A stretch of DNA of 45,557 nucleotides from Pleurocapsaceae cyanobacterium CSU_1_1 (GCA_012034765.1 JAAUOU010000022.1:1-45557); one strand, 5' to 3'. Positions 1 through 11,734 are shown, numbered from the stretch's first letter. Made by a program: numbers and translations. Notes: generated from the letters alone by a model not told the origin.

Positions 1-55
1 TTTGTAGGAGTATAACGTTCTTGAAGTTTGATGCTGTCCCATGTACCTTGATTAT

Positions 56-715
56 TCAGGTGCATATGCCAGCAAATATGCATAATTCGTAAAGAAAATT
101 TGGCAAGTTTTTAATTTGTGTATCTTTGGCAAAATCATGTAATAAAAGCCATGAATTTATATGAAACGCTATGTAATTAGAAGAATCAAATTCCCACAAG
201 CCGCTGTTAAATTCAGCCTGTGCTTCTTTTTGGAGAAACTCTTTGGCTTTTTGATAGACTATTTCATTTGAATAGTTTTTCCAATTAGATCCTGGTGAAG
301 ATTCTGCAAGAATATAAGCAGCAGAAATATTGAGCAATTTATGATTTTCTGAAGAGCCAGTAAACGGGTCAAAGCTTTTAACTTTTTTAATTAAAGTAGA
401 TTTACGATCATCTCCCATTGATTGTCCATAGCGCATATAAGCATAAGTTAAAGGCATAGAAATAAATGCACCAATCTGACCCTCTGGATAATTTTCATAA
501 TTAGAAAAAATTATATCATCAATATTTTTATTAGCTAAATCTATTTTTTCCTACTTGATAAGCTGCTATAGCCTGAGTAAAATTTTTAGGTCTGTGGGGA
601 ATCTTCAATTTTTTTTTTCTGACCAATAGTTAATAATTTCTTTAGCTCTATTACTAAAATTGGGTTGTGCATTATTTAAACTAGCATTTGTCTTACTGGT
701 GACAAGAGATAACAT
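56..715 (-). pseudogene. Secreted protein of unknown function, frame broken twice
   Basis: A reading frame starting near 715 has a hydrophobic N-terminus followed by SKTNASLNNAQ, which looks like a signal peptide. It runs into a stop in a run of nine A, continues in a second frame (KIPHRPKNFTQAIAAYQVG), breaks again in an A-rich stretch near 540, and then stays open from about 537 to 56. The C-terminal part has Trp- and aromatic-rich helical segments (ENHKLLNISAAYILAE and GLWEFDSSNYIAFHINSWLL) reminiscent of alpha/alpha-toroid polysaccharide-degrading enzymes, but I cannot name a family. Both breaks lie in homopolymers, so the gene may be intact in the organism. The C-terminus may also be out of frame at the left edge. 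Its position beside exopolysaccharide genes makes a role in polymer turnover possible; this is inference. Confidence 0.45.
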
Positions 716-1046
716 TATCACTAACCATATTTTTAAAAAATTACGAAATCAGCATTATTTTTGATCAAAAGCTTAGCTGCAATTAGTATTTTTAGAATAT
801 AATTCACTAATTTAAAAATGTCCATAGCTACGACCTTCGAATAGTCTAGTCAAATTATTTTGAGATTCAAAAAATAGTAACATTAACCCATTTATTCTTT
901 TACATCATTAGATTCTGTCACGATTACTTTTATCAATAACTCGATTGTATTAATCAATATATATTGAAATTATTTATTTTTTTGGAGTAGTATATGTGCA
1001 AATTGAGTTAACCATGGTGATGGGTATTGAATCAATAATTGAGATT
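716..1046. other. AT-rich intergenic stretch
   Basis: No convincing coding frame, tRNA or hairpin terminator is visible here. The sequence is strongly AT-rich and separates the broken secreted-protein gene from the transposase remnant. It may contain an upstream continuation of the secreted-protein gene, because the frame stays open through about 770 without an ATG. Confidence 0.4.
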
Positions 1047-1256
1047 TTATTTTTCCCATCTTGGGCGACTATCTTGCAGTGCTTCATAGGTACTCGACCA
1101 TTTTCTTCTAAATAGGGGTGAGAGAGAAAACTCGGCTAAACAACTGGCATTTCTGGTTGTCATGATACTATCTATTAATTCAAATGTTGCATCATGGGCT
1201 TTTCCTAACATTGAATAGGTCTCTTGACGGAATTTGCTTAATCGGTCATATTTCAT
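1047..1256 (-). pseudogene. Remnant: N-terminus of a DDE transposase
   Basis: Only 69 residues are present (MKYDRLSKFRQETYSMLG at the start, then LSLSPLFRRKWSSTYEALQD). This matches my memory of the N-terminal segment of a large DDE transposase family common in cyanobacteria (IS4/IS701-like), whose members usually have about 400 residues. The catalytic domain is missing, so this is a fossil of an insertion. I do not see the matching inverted repeats of a full element. The assignment rests on recognition of the N-terminal pattern only. Confidence 0.5.
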
Positions 1257-1403
1257 TTTAGGGAGAGCTTGAATTTTGTTATTATTTTCATTTTCTCCCT
1301 ATTTGCCCTTCATTCTTTCTCTATTTTCTGTTCTTGCCTTCTTGTTAGTCTAAACTACAGTTATGTGCTTGTTTGGATAAATAGTATTCAATTTTCATGA
1401 GAT

Positions 1404-2863
1404 TTAACTACCTCTATTAGCTGAAATATATTGAGTTAGATAATATTTGTATCCTGCTATTGCTATTCCTAAAAATCCCCAGATTGGCATAGCGTAAGGG
1501 CCAGTAGTAACGTTGGCAGTAAATAATCTTAATAGAGAAGCTAATGCGATCGCTCTGGCACAGACTAAAAAAGTATCATTAAAATGTATAGAAACTTGAA
1601 ATACTTTCAAAAAAAGCGAGATTAATCCTACCAAGTAAATAATAGTACCAAACCAACCTAAGGATACAAAAAGTGCTAAATAACCATTGTCATTGACTGA
1701 AAACAAATTTTTTTTGCTTGCTGCATTTTCTTGTGTAGGGGCTTGCCCAGGTGATATTAATCCATAACCTATCGATTGAGATAAAGCGTAATTAATTGAG
1801 TTTTCAAACTGCTTGGTTCTAGTTTGATAGCTGCCATCATTTTCTAAATTGTCAAAAGTCTCTATTCTCGCAATAATTTTTTCCGAAAATGGTTCAATAG
1901 TGGTCAATGGTATTATTAATAACGCTACTAATGTAACAGTAATAATCGCACGTATTTGATGACTTCCTTTTAAAGAAAATACGAAGAACAATACAGCTAG
2001 AATAAAAGTATACCAAGGAGTACGTGCCTGGGATAATAAGAAAACAAGATATCCACACCCAGCAGCAGTAAAACGCCATTTTTCTTTACTAATTAACAAT
2101 AAAAGTAATCCTGGCATTAGATTTGCACCAAAAGTCACCGACTGTCCCATAGTACTAAAGACTCGAATTCCTAATGGTGTAGGCTTACCTAAGAACAAAA
2201 GATCATTCTGATTCAGATAGAATTGATCCCAAGCGGGGGCTACCAAAAATTGGATAATTCCATATACTCCCGTCACTAATACAATCCAAAAGAAAGTGCG
2301 CTGGATATTTTGACAATAGGAAGGATAATCTCGCCAGTTGACAAATAAGTGAAACCCAAAACAGATAGGACTTAACCAGCTTAGTAAGACTATTATCTCC
2401 CTGGCATAGTCTATTGTTGGTTGTTGAATTAATCCTATCAAAAAACCATAAAGTATAGTCGCAATACATAGCGTAAGGGTAACCCATCTCGATTATAAAT
2501 TTTAGGAAAATGGAGTACCAAAGTAACTAAGGAAATTGAAGTTACTAATAGTACAGCTAGTTCTTGAGGAAAAGGAGTAGTATATCCGCACTTATAATCA
2601 ATTAGGCGACGTATTAATGGCGTGAGAAACCACATCCACCAAGTAAAGCCAACATATAAAATTGGGTAACGCTGATAAAGAAATAGTCCTATAGCCAGAG
2701 AGCCCAGGGGAAATAGGAAAATAAGTATGGGTGCAGCGCCAATTAAAAGACATAAAATTATAATTAGAAATAGTCCAATGATTGCTCTCCAAGCTGGTAC
2801 TGGAGATAGAGTCAATGGAAAATTTTTGTTAAGAAAAGTTATGTTTAACTGCTTGTAGTTCAC
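1404..2863 (-). CDS. O-antigen ligase/polymerase-like membrane protein (Wzy-type), one frameshift
   Basis: Two overlapping frames join into one polytopic membrane protein of about 480 residues. The N-terminal part (2863 to about 2478) has at least three hydrophobic segments, and the C-terminal part (about 2478 to 1404) has many more. It also has a large periplasmic loop with an ARIETFDNLENDGSYQTRTKQ-like stretch followed by SIGYGLISPG, typical of O-antigen ligase-domain proteins (Wzy/WaaL superfamily). The frame changes near 2478: the continuation LCIATILYGFLIGLIQQ is in the other frame. The family polymerises or ligates lipid-linked oligosaccharide repeats in the inner membrane. It ends the minus-strand polysaccharide operon and fits a Wzy polymerase role. 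The exact reaction cannot be told from sequence. Confidence 0.75.
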
Positions 2864-2877
2864 TCAATATCTCCAAG

Positions 2878-3879
2878 CTATAAATGCTTACTGGCTATTG
2901 ATTGGCTTACCTCTGATCTTAAAGTAGATATTTTGCCAGCCCCATGCTTCCAAGTTTGCCAACCTTGCTCATGCCCTTGAAAAGATGCTAACAATTTCTG
3001 GGCTGCTAAATTTCTCTCTTTGGGTAAAAATCTTAACCATTGAATTAGACCAAACGCCTGTCGTGTACCTACCAAAACTGACCAAACTAAGTACACAATC
3101 CTTGAATAGGAGTTAAGTGTTCCAGTAAAATTAAAGTGGCATTGTACACTGCATCAGAATAGGACGATGCACTAAAGTTAAAAACTCGTTGATCTTCATC
3201 AAAACGTTGTCCTAAGAAGTGATCTACTGCCACTGCTGGATCATAGATCAACTTCCAACCTAACCGTTTGACAGCCAGGCAAAATGCTAGATCGTTATAT
3301 ACCTGAGCTCCCATACCTCGCAAACGTTGATCAAAATGTAAATCTGCAAATGGCAGATTTTCTAAAACTCATGTTTGCACCTTTGAGGATATCTACTTCG
3401 CGGGAAAGTCCTTCGCCAATATGATGGTTGCCAATAGCTCGTCCAAACCATTGCAGTCTACCAACAATTTTGCTCGCACCAGGATGAGTAGAAGCATCGC
3501 ATAGCTTTGTACCTAAATACAACCAATCACGCCCGCCTACGCCACCCAATCGCTCGTCTGCAATAAAATGAGCCTCTATGCGTTCTAGCCAGTCAGAATG
3601 TGGTGCAGCATCGTCGTCTGTGATAGCAACGATATCGCCTTGAGTTACATTTAAACCTGCATTGAGTGCTGCTACTTGACCAGGAACACATACTGTTACA
3701 GCATTTATTGGCAAGGAATAGGGTTTCAAAGTTTCAAGAAATATCCAGGTATCAGTATCTGAATCTTTTACTATTACCAAGATTTCGTCAGCTAATCGAG
3801 TTTGTTGTTTCAATGCTTTCAAGCAACGAGCTAAGTCTTGCGGGCGACGATAAGTAGGAATGATAACAGTAACAATCAT
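2878..3879 (-). CDS. Family 2 glycosyltransferase, two frameshifts
   Basis: Three consecutive frames form one protein of about 330 residues. The N-terminus MIVTVIIPTYRRPQDLARCL and the downstream GDIVAITDDDAAPHSDWLE (a DDD variant of the DXD metal and nucleotide-sugar motif) identify a GT2, GT-A fold enzyme. The middle part (YNDLAFCLAVKRLGWKLIYDP) is the usual acceptor-side region, and the tail (YLVWSVLVGTRQAFGLIQW) is an amphipathic or hydrophobic C-terminus. Breaks are near 3350 (after ANMSFRKSAICRFTF) and near 3095. It would add a sugar to the growing polysaccharide repeat at the cytoplasmic membrane face. The donor sugar is unknown. Confidence 0.8.
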
Positions 3880-3926
3880 GATTATTTTAATTTAAGAGTG
3901 CAAACTGTATTAGTTATGATTCTTAA

Positions 3927-5537
3927 TTAGAATTCATAACCAAACATTTCTATAGTTTTTTGAAATCGATGAGCAACAAACTTTTTAGTTTCGTTGTTAT
4001 AGTAATCTCGATAAGGTTTACGTTTAGTTTTATTAGTATGAGGTAATTTAATTTGCTCTAAATTTAGATGTTGACAAACTTCATTTAAGTCATTTTGAAG
4101 ATTTTCAAATTTACCAACAAAATTAACTATTATCTGATTATCTTCCGCTATCCAATCAAACATATTTCCTGTAGTGTCGTGGAACATTTTTTGACCGTAC
4201 TTAGAATTTAAGAAATTAGTAAAATTACCCATTCGCTTGATTTTTATAACATCTTTTCGACAGCTTGGATACTGAGCAGCTTTTTGTAACCACCAATGAT
4301 ATTGAGAAACCATTAAATCCCAGGGATTTCTTACAAAGGCAAAGGAGAAAAATTCATTCCAAATTTTTTCCCCTAATAAATATTTAACTTCCTGAGCTTT
4401 CAAGTGTCGATTGGGTTGAAGTATTCCCAGAGGTCGAGAAAGAGCTTTTGTTTCTTGAGTATTTAAATTTTCAACAAGTGCATTAGCTACACTGCTACCT
4501 CCTGTTTTAGGAATATGAATAAAAATTAGCTTATGCTTAGGTAATATAGTAGGGATAGAATTCATCCGATCGACTGTGGATAATCTACGAACTATCTCCA
4601 ATTTAAATTTTACTCCTGTAGATCTGACAAGAAGATTATCTTTTGTAATCATGATTTTTAACAAACTTCTTTTTATATTGATTGCTTTTTCATTCAAGTT
4701 GTAATTAATACATACTTTACCTGCTTGATCAGTACTACGGATTTCCGAATATATACGAGTAGATGGATGACTTACACGTGTTGTGTTTTGCATTTCCCAA
4801 AGCTTCGCGTAGCGAATGTACTCGCCCATTGCTTTCAACATTGCATGAATGAGTCCCCGTGTTCCCAAGAGAATATCTCCTCTGACTATATAACACCAAA
4901 GAAAGCGAAGGATTGGGCGGAAAAGAATTATCAATCCATTCAAACGATAACCTTTTTCATTAAGTATTTCTGCTTCAAGCGTAGCGTATCGATTAAAGGC
5001 TGAAATATATTCATCCATGATGTAACCACGCCAGTGAAGTAAAATACCAGCTAAAGGAATAGCTTTTCCAGGACAACGAACTGTCTCATGGACTTTCATT
5101 TCCAGATCGTAGGCACTGTATTTTCTGTTAAACAATCGCACGAAATTCAACTTCTTGCTCGGTCGCGATGGATTGAAAAGTAAAATACCTAAAAATCGCC
5201 TCTTCGATTCACTGAGTAACCGTCACGATCATCTATCGAGCCTTGAAAAATCTCCTTGATAGATTCTGCTAATTCTGGTGTCACAATCTCATCACACTCG
5301 ATAACAAAGACCCAATCGTTTTTTGGCAAGTGAAATAGCTTTGTTTCGCTGAGCTGACCAACCAAGCCACTCTTGCTCATAGACTTTTGCGCCAAGGAAA
5401 GCAGCTTTTTCCTTAGTGGTGTCAGTACTCCCTGAATCAAGTACAAGAACTTCATTAACCCAGGAAACACTCCTAATACACCTCTCGATGAACTGTTCCT
5501 CATTTTTTGCCAATATAATTACTGATAATGGAATCAT
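3927..5537 (-). CDS. Fusion: GT2 glycosyltransferase followed by a sulfotransferase, two frameshifts
   Basis: The first part (5537 to about 4780) is a WaaE/KdtX-like GT2: MIPLSVIILAKNEEQFIERC, VLVLDSGSTDTT, then DWVFVIECDEIVTPEL, and a C-terminal region with FNRKYSAYDLEMKVHETV. Without a stop it continues through a linker of about 80 residues into a sulfotransferase: FIHIPKTGGSSVANAL (5'-phosphosulfate loop binding PAPS) and FAFVRNPWDLMVSQYHWW (3'-phosphate region). Frameshifts lie near 5325 and near 5190; the second is a run of T one base short. The junction between the two domains lies inside a single uninterrupted frame (5150-3927), so the fusion is not created by these breaks. The combined length is about 535 residues. 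A likely role is coupled sugar addition and sulfation of an exopolysaccharide. Confidence 0.75.
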
Positions 5538-5643
5538 AATTGAGTGCAGGTATTTATATTAGGATTCTCATTTATTTGTGCAAAGTTTGATGGTGAGAAA
5601 AAAGTTAGTATTAAGTAAGATCAAATTATAACTGATTGCTGGT

Positions 5644-6524
5644 TCAAATATTGAGATTCCAAGAACTAGTATCAAACTGATATTTTTGTTCAAGAATATT
5701 TAAATCTTCTTGTAGTTCATTTAAGATATATCTTTTTTGTTCTAAAGAAAGTTTGACATATTCGTTCTTAACTTTGCGTGATAACAAATTACGTACAAAG
5801 TGCAGTTTTTGTTTAATATTGTCTGGCATTTCTTGAATTAACGAGTGAGCTACTTGTGTCTTTCTAAGTGATTGATAACCTGGTATAGCAACTCTATTTA
5901 TTTCTGAAGTATATTTATTGTGATTTATATCTAGTTGTGGAAATTGATAGGTTTCGTCTAAATCTAAAAACTTACAAACTTGCTTTAAGATAATTAAAGG
6001 CTCTTGCTTAAAAAATTCAAAATTTAACAAAAGAATACTTTCTCTAGGAAATCGATTATAGTATTCCTCTAACTGCATAGCATATTTTGAAGTATCAAGT
6101 ATTTCTGCTTGTATTCCTTCTGATAGAGGTTTTGCTGTGTCTTTATGTTGATGTTTCCGTCCTTGGGTATAATGAGATTCGATCCTGAGAATTGGATCTC
6201 TCATAATATAGATAAATTTAAAATTTGCTCTCGTTTTAGCTTTAACTTCAGCAATGTTTTTAGCAGAATTTAACAGTTTTTGATGAGTGACTCTAGTGTA
6301 TCCTGGTGAAGCTTCTAGTGCTACTTTATGGATATTAGGATTCCATAGATCCCACAAACTTTGATAGTAATTGAGTCCTTTATTAAAATTATGCTCTCTA
6401 CAAAAAATCCAGTCTCTTTTATTTTGCAAGGGGATATTTGTGGATGTTGAGCCAAATATTTAAAGAGACTTGTAGTTCCTGATTTCATTGATCCAATAAT
6501 TAAAGCAAAGTTGTTTATATTCAT
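5644..6524 (-). CDS. PAPS-dependent sulfotransferase, one frameshift
   Basis: The N-terminus has the PAPS-binding loop GSMKSGTTSLFKYLAQHP. Further in, FIYIMRDPILRIESHYTQG carries the Arg and Ser expected of the 3'-phosphate binding segment, as in heparan N-sulfotransferase-like (Sulfotransfer_1) proteins. The frame changes near 6410, where the strand reads a short T-rich run, and the downstream frame is open to 5644, giving about 290 residues, normal for the family. The protein would be cytosolic and transfer sulfate from PAPS to a sugar hydroxyl or amine. It lies in the same minus-strand series as the glycosyltransferases. Confidence 0.8.
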
Positions 6525-6609
6525 GAAATTATTTTAGATGAATGTACTTCTTTTTTTTATAAAACTTGTAATATGTTATTAATTTTAAATAAGTTAATTT
6601 TAAATCAAT

Positions 6610-7518
6610 TTATTTGAAACCAAGGCTTTGTATACGTTGTTTAAGCATTGCCTTAACTTTCCAATATTTAGTTTTATATCGAAATAAAGAAAAAGCTTTT
6701 TTAAGTTTATACTTTGACATTTTCTTTTCTAAATAGAAATCATCAAATGTATATCCTAAACTTTCGGCGAATTCAATAATGTCATTATGTTTATGATAAT
6801 CACGCCATTCATCTAGGATTGGAAACGTTTCAAGTTGACGAACAGGCAAAGAATTTCGGCTAACGTTGGTATCTAGATCTCCAGTAATATCTAAACCTAA
6901 AAAATCAATCAATACCTTAGTTTGTTTTAGATCGAATAAAGACTTCGATGAAAATTCAAGATTAGAAATTTCAGAATATTTGTTACGAAATTCAAATGCT
7001 TCAGAATACGTCACGTACCACCAAAATAAACATTTTTCAAAATGATTCATAGTATTCCACTCAGCTTGCTTCTGTGGATATATACTCCTTTGATCAAATG
7101 GCGAAATCTCGTGAAATTTTCTATAAAAAGTTTCTTTATGATAGTTCCCCATCACAGAACGTGACGCAGCAAATTCTATAGGATGCCGATGCAATATTAT
7201 GTATTGGAATTTATCTTTAAAAAGATATTGTAGAACAGGTGCCAAATGACAACTAGTCCAACCTGTTTCTATTACAGGAGTCGATTCTATTTGTTTTTGC
7301 CATCGCTCAAAATATTGCATTAAATTACGATCTTTGAGTATTTCAATGATCAACCGATTGTCATAAGCTCTATTATATTTTTGAGGTAAAGATACACGCG
7401 GAGGAATATCTTCATGAGCAATATATGCTTGTGTTGCAAAATTTTTTCTTAAAATATTAAAAAGATAAGTGCTACCACTTCTTCCAGAATTAATTACTAA
7501 AGTGAATTTGTGTTTCAT
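6610..7518 (-). CDS. Sulfotransferase family protein
   Basis: This intact 302-residue protein starts MKHKFTLVINSGRSGSTYLF; GRSGST is the PAPS-binding loop typical of the Sulfotransfer_3 and related families. ILHRHPIEFAASRSVMG is the second nucleotide-binding segment with the conserved Arg and Ser. The C-terminus is basic and Lys-rich, which may help it associate with the membrane or polymer. It is co-directional with its neighbours. The acceptor is unknown; a sulfated polysaccharide is inferred from context. Confidence 0.78.
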   Translation of the reverse strand: MKHKFTLVINSGRSGSTYLFNILRKNFATQAYIAHEDIPPRVSLPQKYNRAYDNRLIIEILKDRNLMQYFERWQKQIESTPVIETGWTSCHLAPVLQYLFKDKFQYIILHRHPIEFAASRSVMGNYHKETFYRKFHEISPFDQRSIYPQKQAEWNTMNHFEKCLFWWYVTYSEAFEFRNKYSEISNLEFSSKSLFDLKQTKVLIDFLGLDITGDLDTNVSRNSLPVRQLETFPILDEWRDYHKHNDIIEFAESLGYTFDDFYLEKKMSKYKLKKAFSLFRYKTKYWKVKAMLKQRIQSLGFK

Positions 7519-7586
7519 TTTTAATGTATAAAATAGACATAAAATTAAATAGTTTTATTCAATGTTCCACGTTTATGAACCTGAAA

Positions 7587-8702
7587 TTAAGTGATATATT
7601 GCTCGTAAATTTTTTGCAAACGTTGGATGTGAATGCCAATAGTAAATTCTTTCATAAACCATATATTTGCCTCCTCGCTCATACGCCTAGCTTTTTGATA
7701 GTTCTGCGCTAGCTCAATAATCGCAGAAGCTAGCTTTTTAATGTTATTAGCTGGTACCAGTATGCCTGTTTTTCTATCAGCTACATACTCTGGAATTCCC
7801 CCTACAGCACTAGCAATTACGGGACGATGGCGAGCATAGGCTTCAAGAGTAACAAGTCCAGCAGGTTCAGACCAAACGCTAGGAAAAATCAAAGCAAAAC
7901 ATTGTTGGTATAATACATCTAGTTTTTCAGTACTACACCAACCATGCCAGGTAATGCGTTTAGCTATTCCTAGATTGTTTGCTAACTTTTCCATTTGAGG
8001 CCTAGCCCATCCCTCACCAGCAATATCAAGATGAATTGGAAATTCAGTCTGTGCCAATGCTTTCAAAAGCCAGTCCAGACCTTTATAAGGAACAATGCGC
8101 CCTACATAGAGAATTTTTTGATTTTGATGTACATCCCAAGTTAATGGTTTAAAGGCATTTCTAGGTACAGAAATTCCAAGTGGCAAAACAGTAATTTGTT
8201 CAGTAGATAATCCGTTTTTGATAATTTGCTGACTCATGTAATTGCTAGTAGCGAGCACAGGAATTTTTAGCAATTTCAAATTTCTTATTTGCTGATAGGA
8301 GTGCCTTATGTTTGTTATCATTTGTCCAGGTCGGCGACTGCCACAACCATCTATTAGATGACCCCATATGCATGGAAGATACGACATATTACGACTGCAA
8401 CAAACTTGATTATTACTTAAATATTTTGTTCCGCTAGGGCAATAGGGGTCGTGGTTGTGTAGAGTATAAACAACGGGACATTCTCTCCGAACTTCTTCTA
8501 GTAATTTAAAATCTCTACCCCCTCCGTGTAAATGAAGTAATTTGAACTGACTCTGATCAATATTTTCAAGCGAATTGATGACATTATCACTCATATCAGC
8601 AGTCTTATAACTGAACAAATTTTTGATATAAGTTTTAACCCCTCCGCCATTCTGACTTATAGAATTAGAACAACAGTGATAGATTAGTTTTTGAGAAGAC
8701 AT
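7587..8702 (-). CDS. Family 4 glycosyltransferase (GT-B)
   Basis: The intact 371-residue protein has the two-domain GT-B layout. The N-terminal acceptor domain contains YTLHNHDPYCPSGTKYL and a Cys-rich segment. The C-terminal donor domain begins KILYVGRIVPYKGLDWLLKAL and ends with the EX7E-type motif EPAGLVTLEAYARHRPVIAS followed by GGIPEYV. The start at 8702 (MSSQKLIYHCC) gives a normal first beta strand. It retains the stereochemistry of the nucleotide-sugar donor, which cannot be named from sequence. It is part of the exopolysaccharide operon. Confidence 0.85.
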   Translation of the reverse strand: MSSQKLIYHCCSNSISQNGGGVKTYIKNLFSYKTADMSDNVINSLENIDQSQFKLLHLHGGGRDFKLLEEVRRECPVVYTLHNHDPYCPSGTKYLSNNQVCCSRNMSYLPCIWGHLIDGCGSRRPGQMITNIRHSYQQIRNLKLLKIPVLATSNYMSQQIIKNGLSTEQITVLPLGISVPRNAFKPLTWDVHQNQKILYVGRIVPYKGLDWLLKALAQTEFPIHLDIAGEGWARPQMEKLANNLGIAKRITWHGWCSTEKLDVLYQQCFALIFPSVWSEPAGLVTLEAYARHRPVIASAVGGIPEYVADRKTGILVPANNIKKLASAIIELAQNYQKARRMSEEANIWFMKEFTIGIHIQRLQKIYEQYIT

Positions 8703-8764
8703 AATTGTTCTTACTTAGTCTTAGATGAGCGAACAGCAGTTAAAATATATTTCTTTTGATGCAA

Positions 8765-9767
8765 TTATTTAAGTACATTCTTATATTTGATACTAGTTAC
8801 TTTACCCAACTCACTATTAAGCGATTCGTAACCCCATAAAGTAACTAGATCGCGATCAATAAATTCACTAAGAGAAATGACTTCTTGTTTAAAAGCCTGT
8901 TTAAGTTCATTTTTAAATTTAGGGCTAATAGGTTCTGTTGAAGCAAAAATTACATTTTGATTGAGCGATGACATAATTCTTCTTCTGAAATTTTGTTGAG
9001 GAATAATCAACTTGATTAAGAATTTAATAGGTTGCCAGTATTTTTTACCGTGCATAAGATCGAGCAATGATTGTTGCATCCACTTGACTCTTACTTTCAT
9101 TCCTCCTTTATAATGAGTCTTAAATTCTGGAGAAAAATTAAGATCAATGCCTAAAAAAGATAAAATATCTTTATAAATTTGAGCGTTATTTTGTTTCCAA
9201 TCATCGTAAATAATTAACTTTATTTGTTCTCTTTTAAAAATTTCATAAAATCGATTTATTTGTTTTAAATATTTAATTCTTTCTGAATAAAAAAGCAGCT
9301 CGGGTAATAAGCATTTTGAAGGTAAATTTTTGCCTTTTTTTCTTTCTGGTTCTAACTCAAAAGCCTTTTGAAAATTCTTGACTGTTTCTGCTGTAGCTAT
9401 ATGACTTTTTAAGATTTGTAAATGATATGATTGTAAAAATCAATTGGTTCTCGCAATATAATAATAATTTTAGCTTCAGGATTAAACATATGAATTTCCT
9501 TTGCTGCAACCTCAGAATATAAGTAGTTAGTACTAGCTTCTCCACATATCTGATTTTTTTAGCCTCATTAAAAAGAGTATAATATTCTTGTTTATTCATA
9601 GGATAATAAACAGTTTGTTGGTTGGGAACGCGACATAAGTCTTTAGCAAAGTAATGAGGCTCTTTACATTTAGGCATAAAAATAGATGGATGTTCTTTCA
9701 AAAAATTATATAGAGCAGTTGTTCCACTTTTAGGATTTCCAACAATAAAAAAACTAGGTTTGTTCAT
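8765..9767 (-). CDS. PAPS-dependent sulfotransferase, at least two frameshifts
   Basis: Starting at the ATG at 9767 the protein reads MNKPSFFIVGNPKSGTTALY, containing the PAPS loop NPKSGTT, then HPSIFMPKCKEPHYFAKDL. A break near 9557 (in a run of seven T) and another near 9435 separate this from IIIILREPIDFLQSYHLQ, the 3'-phosphate segment, and from the open frame 9360-8765. That last part continues through KYLKQINRFYEIFKREQIK and YDDWKQNNAQIYKDILSFLG, which is the usual sulfotransferase C-terminal pattern. The full length is about 333 residues, normal for the family. I prefer the ATG at 9767 over the one at 9806 because it places the first beta strand correctly. Confidence 0.72.
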
Positions 9768-9875
9768 AATCATGAATTTTTTTGTTTGTTTATAATTTAT
9801 AAACAATAGTTTTATAATTATTTTTTTTATATTTTTTACATACGATTAAATGCGATATACAAAATAAATATCTAT

Positions 9876-11734
9876 CTACCCAGATTTTTGTAATTCATAC
9901 TGCACTTGATGATACTTCCAAAGCTTACCTTGTTTTTTCAATAAATCTTGATAACTTCCTTGTTCGACAATTCTTCCTTGTTCTAAAACAACAACTTTAT
10001 TGGAGTTGGCAATAGTAGATAATCGATGTGCGATCGCAATTACTGTTCTTCCTTTAGATAACTTTTCCAAAGACTCTTGAATTAACTGCTCAGTAACAGA
10101 GTCTAAGGCACTAGTTGCTTCGTCTAAAATAAGAATGTCTGGATTCCGTAGTAAGGCACGGGCGATCGCAATACGTTGTCTTTGACCGCCTGATAACCTA
10201 ACTCCTCGATCTCCTAGTACTGTATCTATACCATCTGGTAAATCTTCAATAAATTCAACTGCATGAGATATTTGGGTTACTCGCAAAATATCTTGTTCAC
10301 TAATTTTTTCTAAACCATAGGCAATATTATCTCTAACTGAAGCGTTAAAAATGAAGGTATCTTGGCTAACAATTGCCATCCTACGACGGACAGAAGTAAT
10401 ATCAAAATCTGTTAAATTCTGTTTATCTAGTAAAATCGAACCTTTCGTTGGATCGTAAAAACGAGCAATAAGATCGACTAAAGTACTCTTACCTGCTCCC
10501 GAACCACCAACTAATGCAGTAACCTTACCTTTTTCAACAGTGAGATTGATATTTTCTAAAACCAAACTATTTGGCTCATAACCAAAATCGACCAACACAA
10601 AACTTATTTGCTCTTGTAGTCCTGTGAATTGTAAATGACCATTACTTAAATAAGTTTTATTAGTAGTTTTTAGTAGTTCTTGAATGTTATTTATAGAACC
10701 TTGAAAACGACTTAAATTTTCTCTTATACTATTTACTTGAGCTACTAATGGCATTATTCGGAATAACACAAACATAAAAGTGAGTAGTGAGCTAGTTTCT
10801 AAACCTCCTAGAGGAATTAAAATATTAAATGCGACAACTACCATGACGATCAAAATAGTGCTACCTAAGCACTCCGCTAGCGGTTGCACTGAGGAGGAAA
10901 TCGCTGCAACTTTGTCTTCGGCTTGAATTATTTCAGTGCTAGAGCGATAAAACCTTGTTCTTTCAAAGTCTTCAGTTGCCGAACCTTTAACTGTCCGAAT
11001 TCCACTGATAAATTGAATAGCTATTGAAGCTAACTTGCCGTTAACTTGTGGTACAGCAAAGCTCGCTTCACGAACACGACGAATTAGCGTTGACAGCCCA
11101 ACTGAGAGAAGAGCGAATAGCGCAATTGCCGCTAGAGAAAGTTGCCATGATAACCAAAACATTGAGGCTGCATAAGCTAGCAGTGAGAAACTTTTGTTAA
11201 TTAAACCAGAAAATGTATTAAAAGCTTGTTTGAGCTGATTAATTTCAGTAGTTAAGCTATTGATGAGATCTCCAGAACGGCTCGTTGAATAATAACTCAA
11301 ACTTAAACTTTGTAATTGCTCAATAATCTTTTACGAAGACGATCGCATAAGTTGGATTGAGCTAATCTAGAATAATAAAATCCCAAGTAGTTCAAAAGCG
11401 CTCGCAGCCAAATTCGCCACTAAAAATAAAAGCTGATAAACGATAAAATTCGCCCTTCAGGTGATGATTTGGTTGCAAATATACTAGTGTCTAACCATTC
11501 AATTCCAGTTTCGATTGGTGGTTTTTCAGGAGTAGCTAATACTTGTAAAAAAGAAGCAATTAAACCAACAGTAGTACCTTCAAAAAGAGCAGCGAGTAAT
11601 GTACAGGTTAAAGCAATAATTGCGATCGCACGGAAGTGTTTAAACTCTCTGAGGATAATAAAATTATCTTGCCAAAAACTGGTGCTTTTCAGCAATTTAC
11701 GGATAGCGATTGGAATTTTTGGACGAATTAGCAT
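9876..11734 (-). CDS. ABC exporter (membrane plus ATPase domains), at least three frameshifts
   Basis: The C-terminal part (11300-9876) is intact: transmembrane helices, then Walker A VGGSGAGKSTLVDLIARFYD, signature RLSGGQRQRIAIARALL, Walker B PDILILDEATSALD and the H-loop IAHRLSTIANS. The N-terminal part (11734-11420) has the first transmembrane helices. Between 11300 and 11425 the frame shifts at least three times, but LLFLVANLAASAFELLG and YSRLAQSNLCDRLRKRLL are readable in the other frames. The whole protein has about 610 residues, the size of a homodimeric MsbA-like half-transporter. In this operon it probably flips or exports a glycolipid or polysaccharide intermediate. Confidence 0.85.

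Noticed and set aside
2203-2792. Extra minus-strand frames within the polymerase gene
   Set aside because: They overlap the membrane-protein frame and are shadows of it; only the two frames that join into a polytopic protein are credible.
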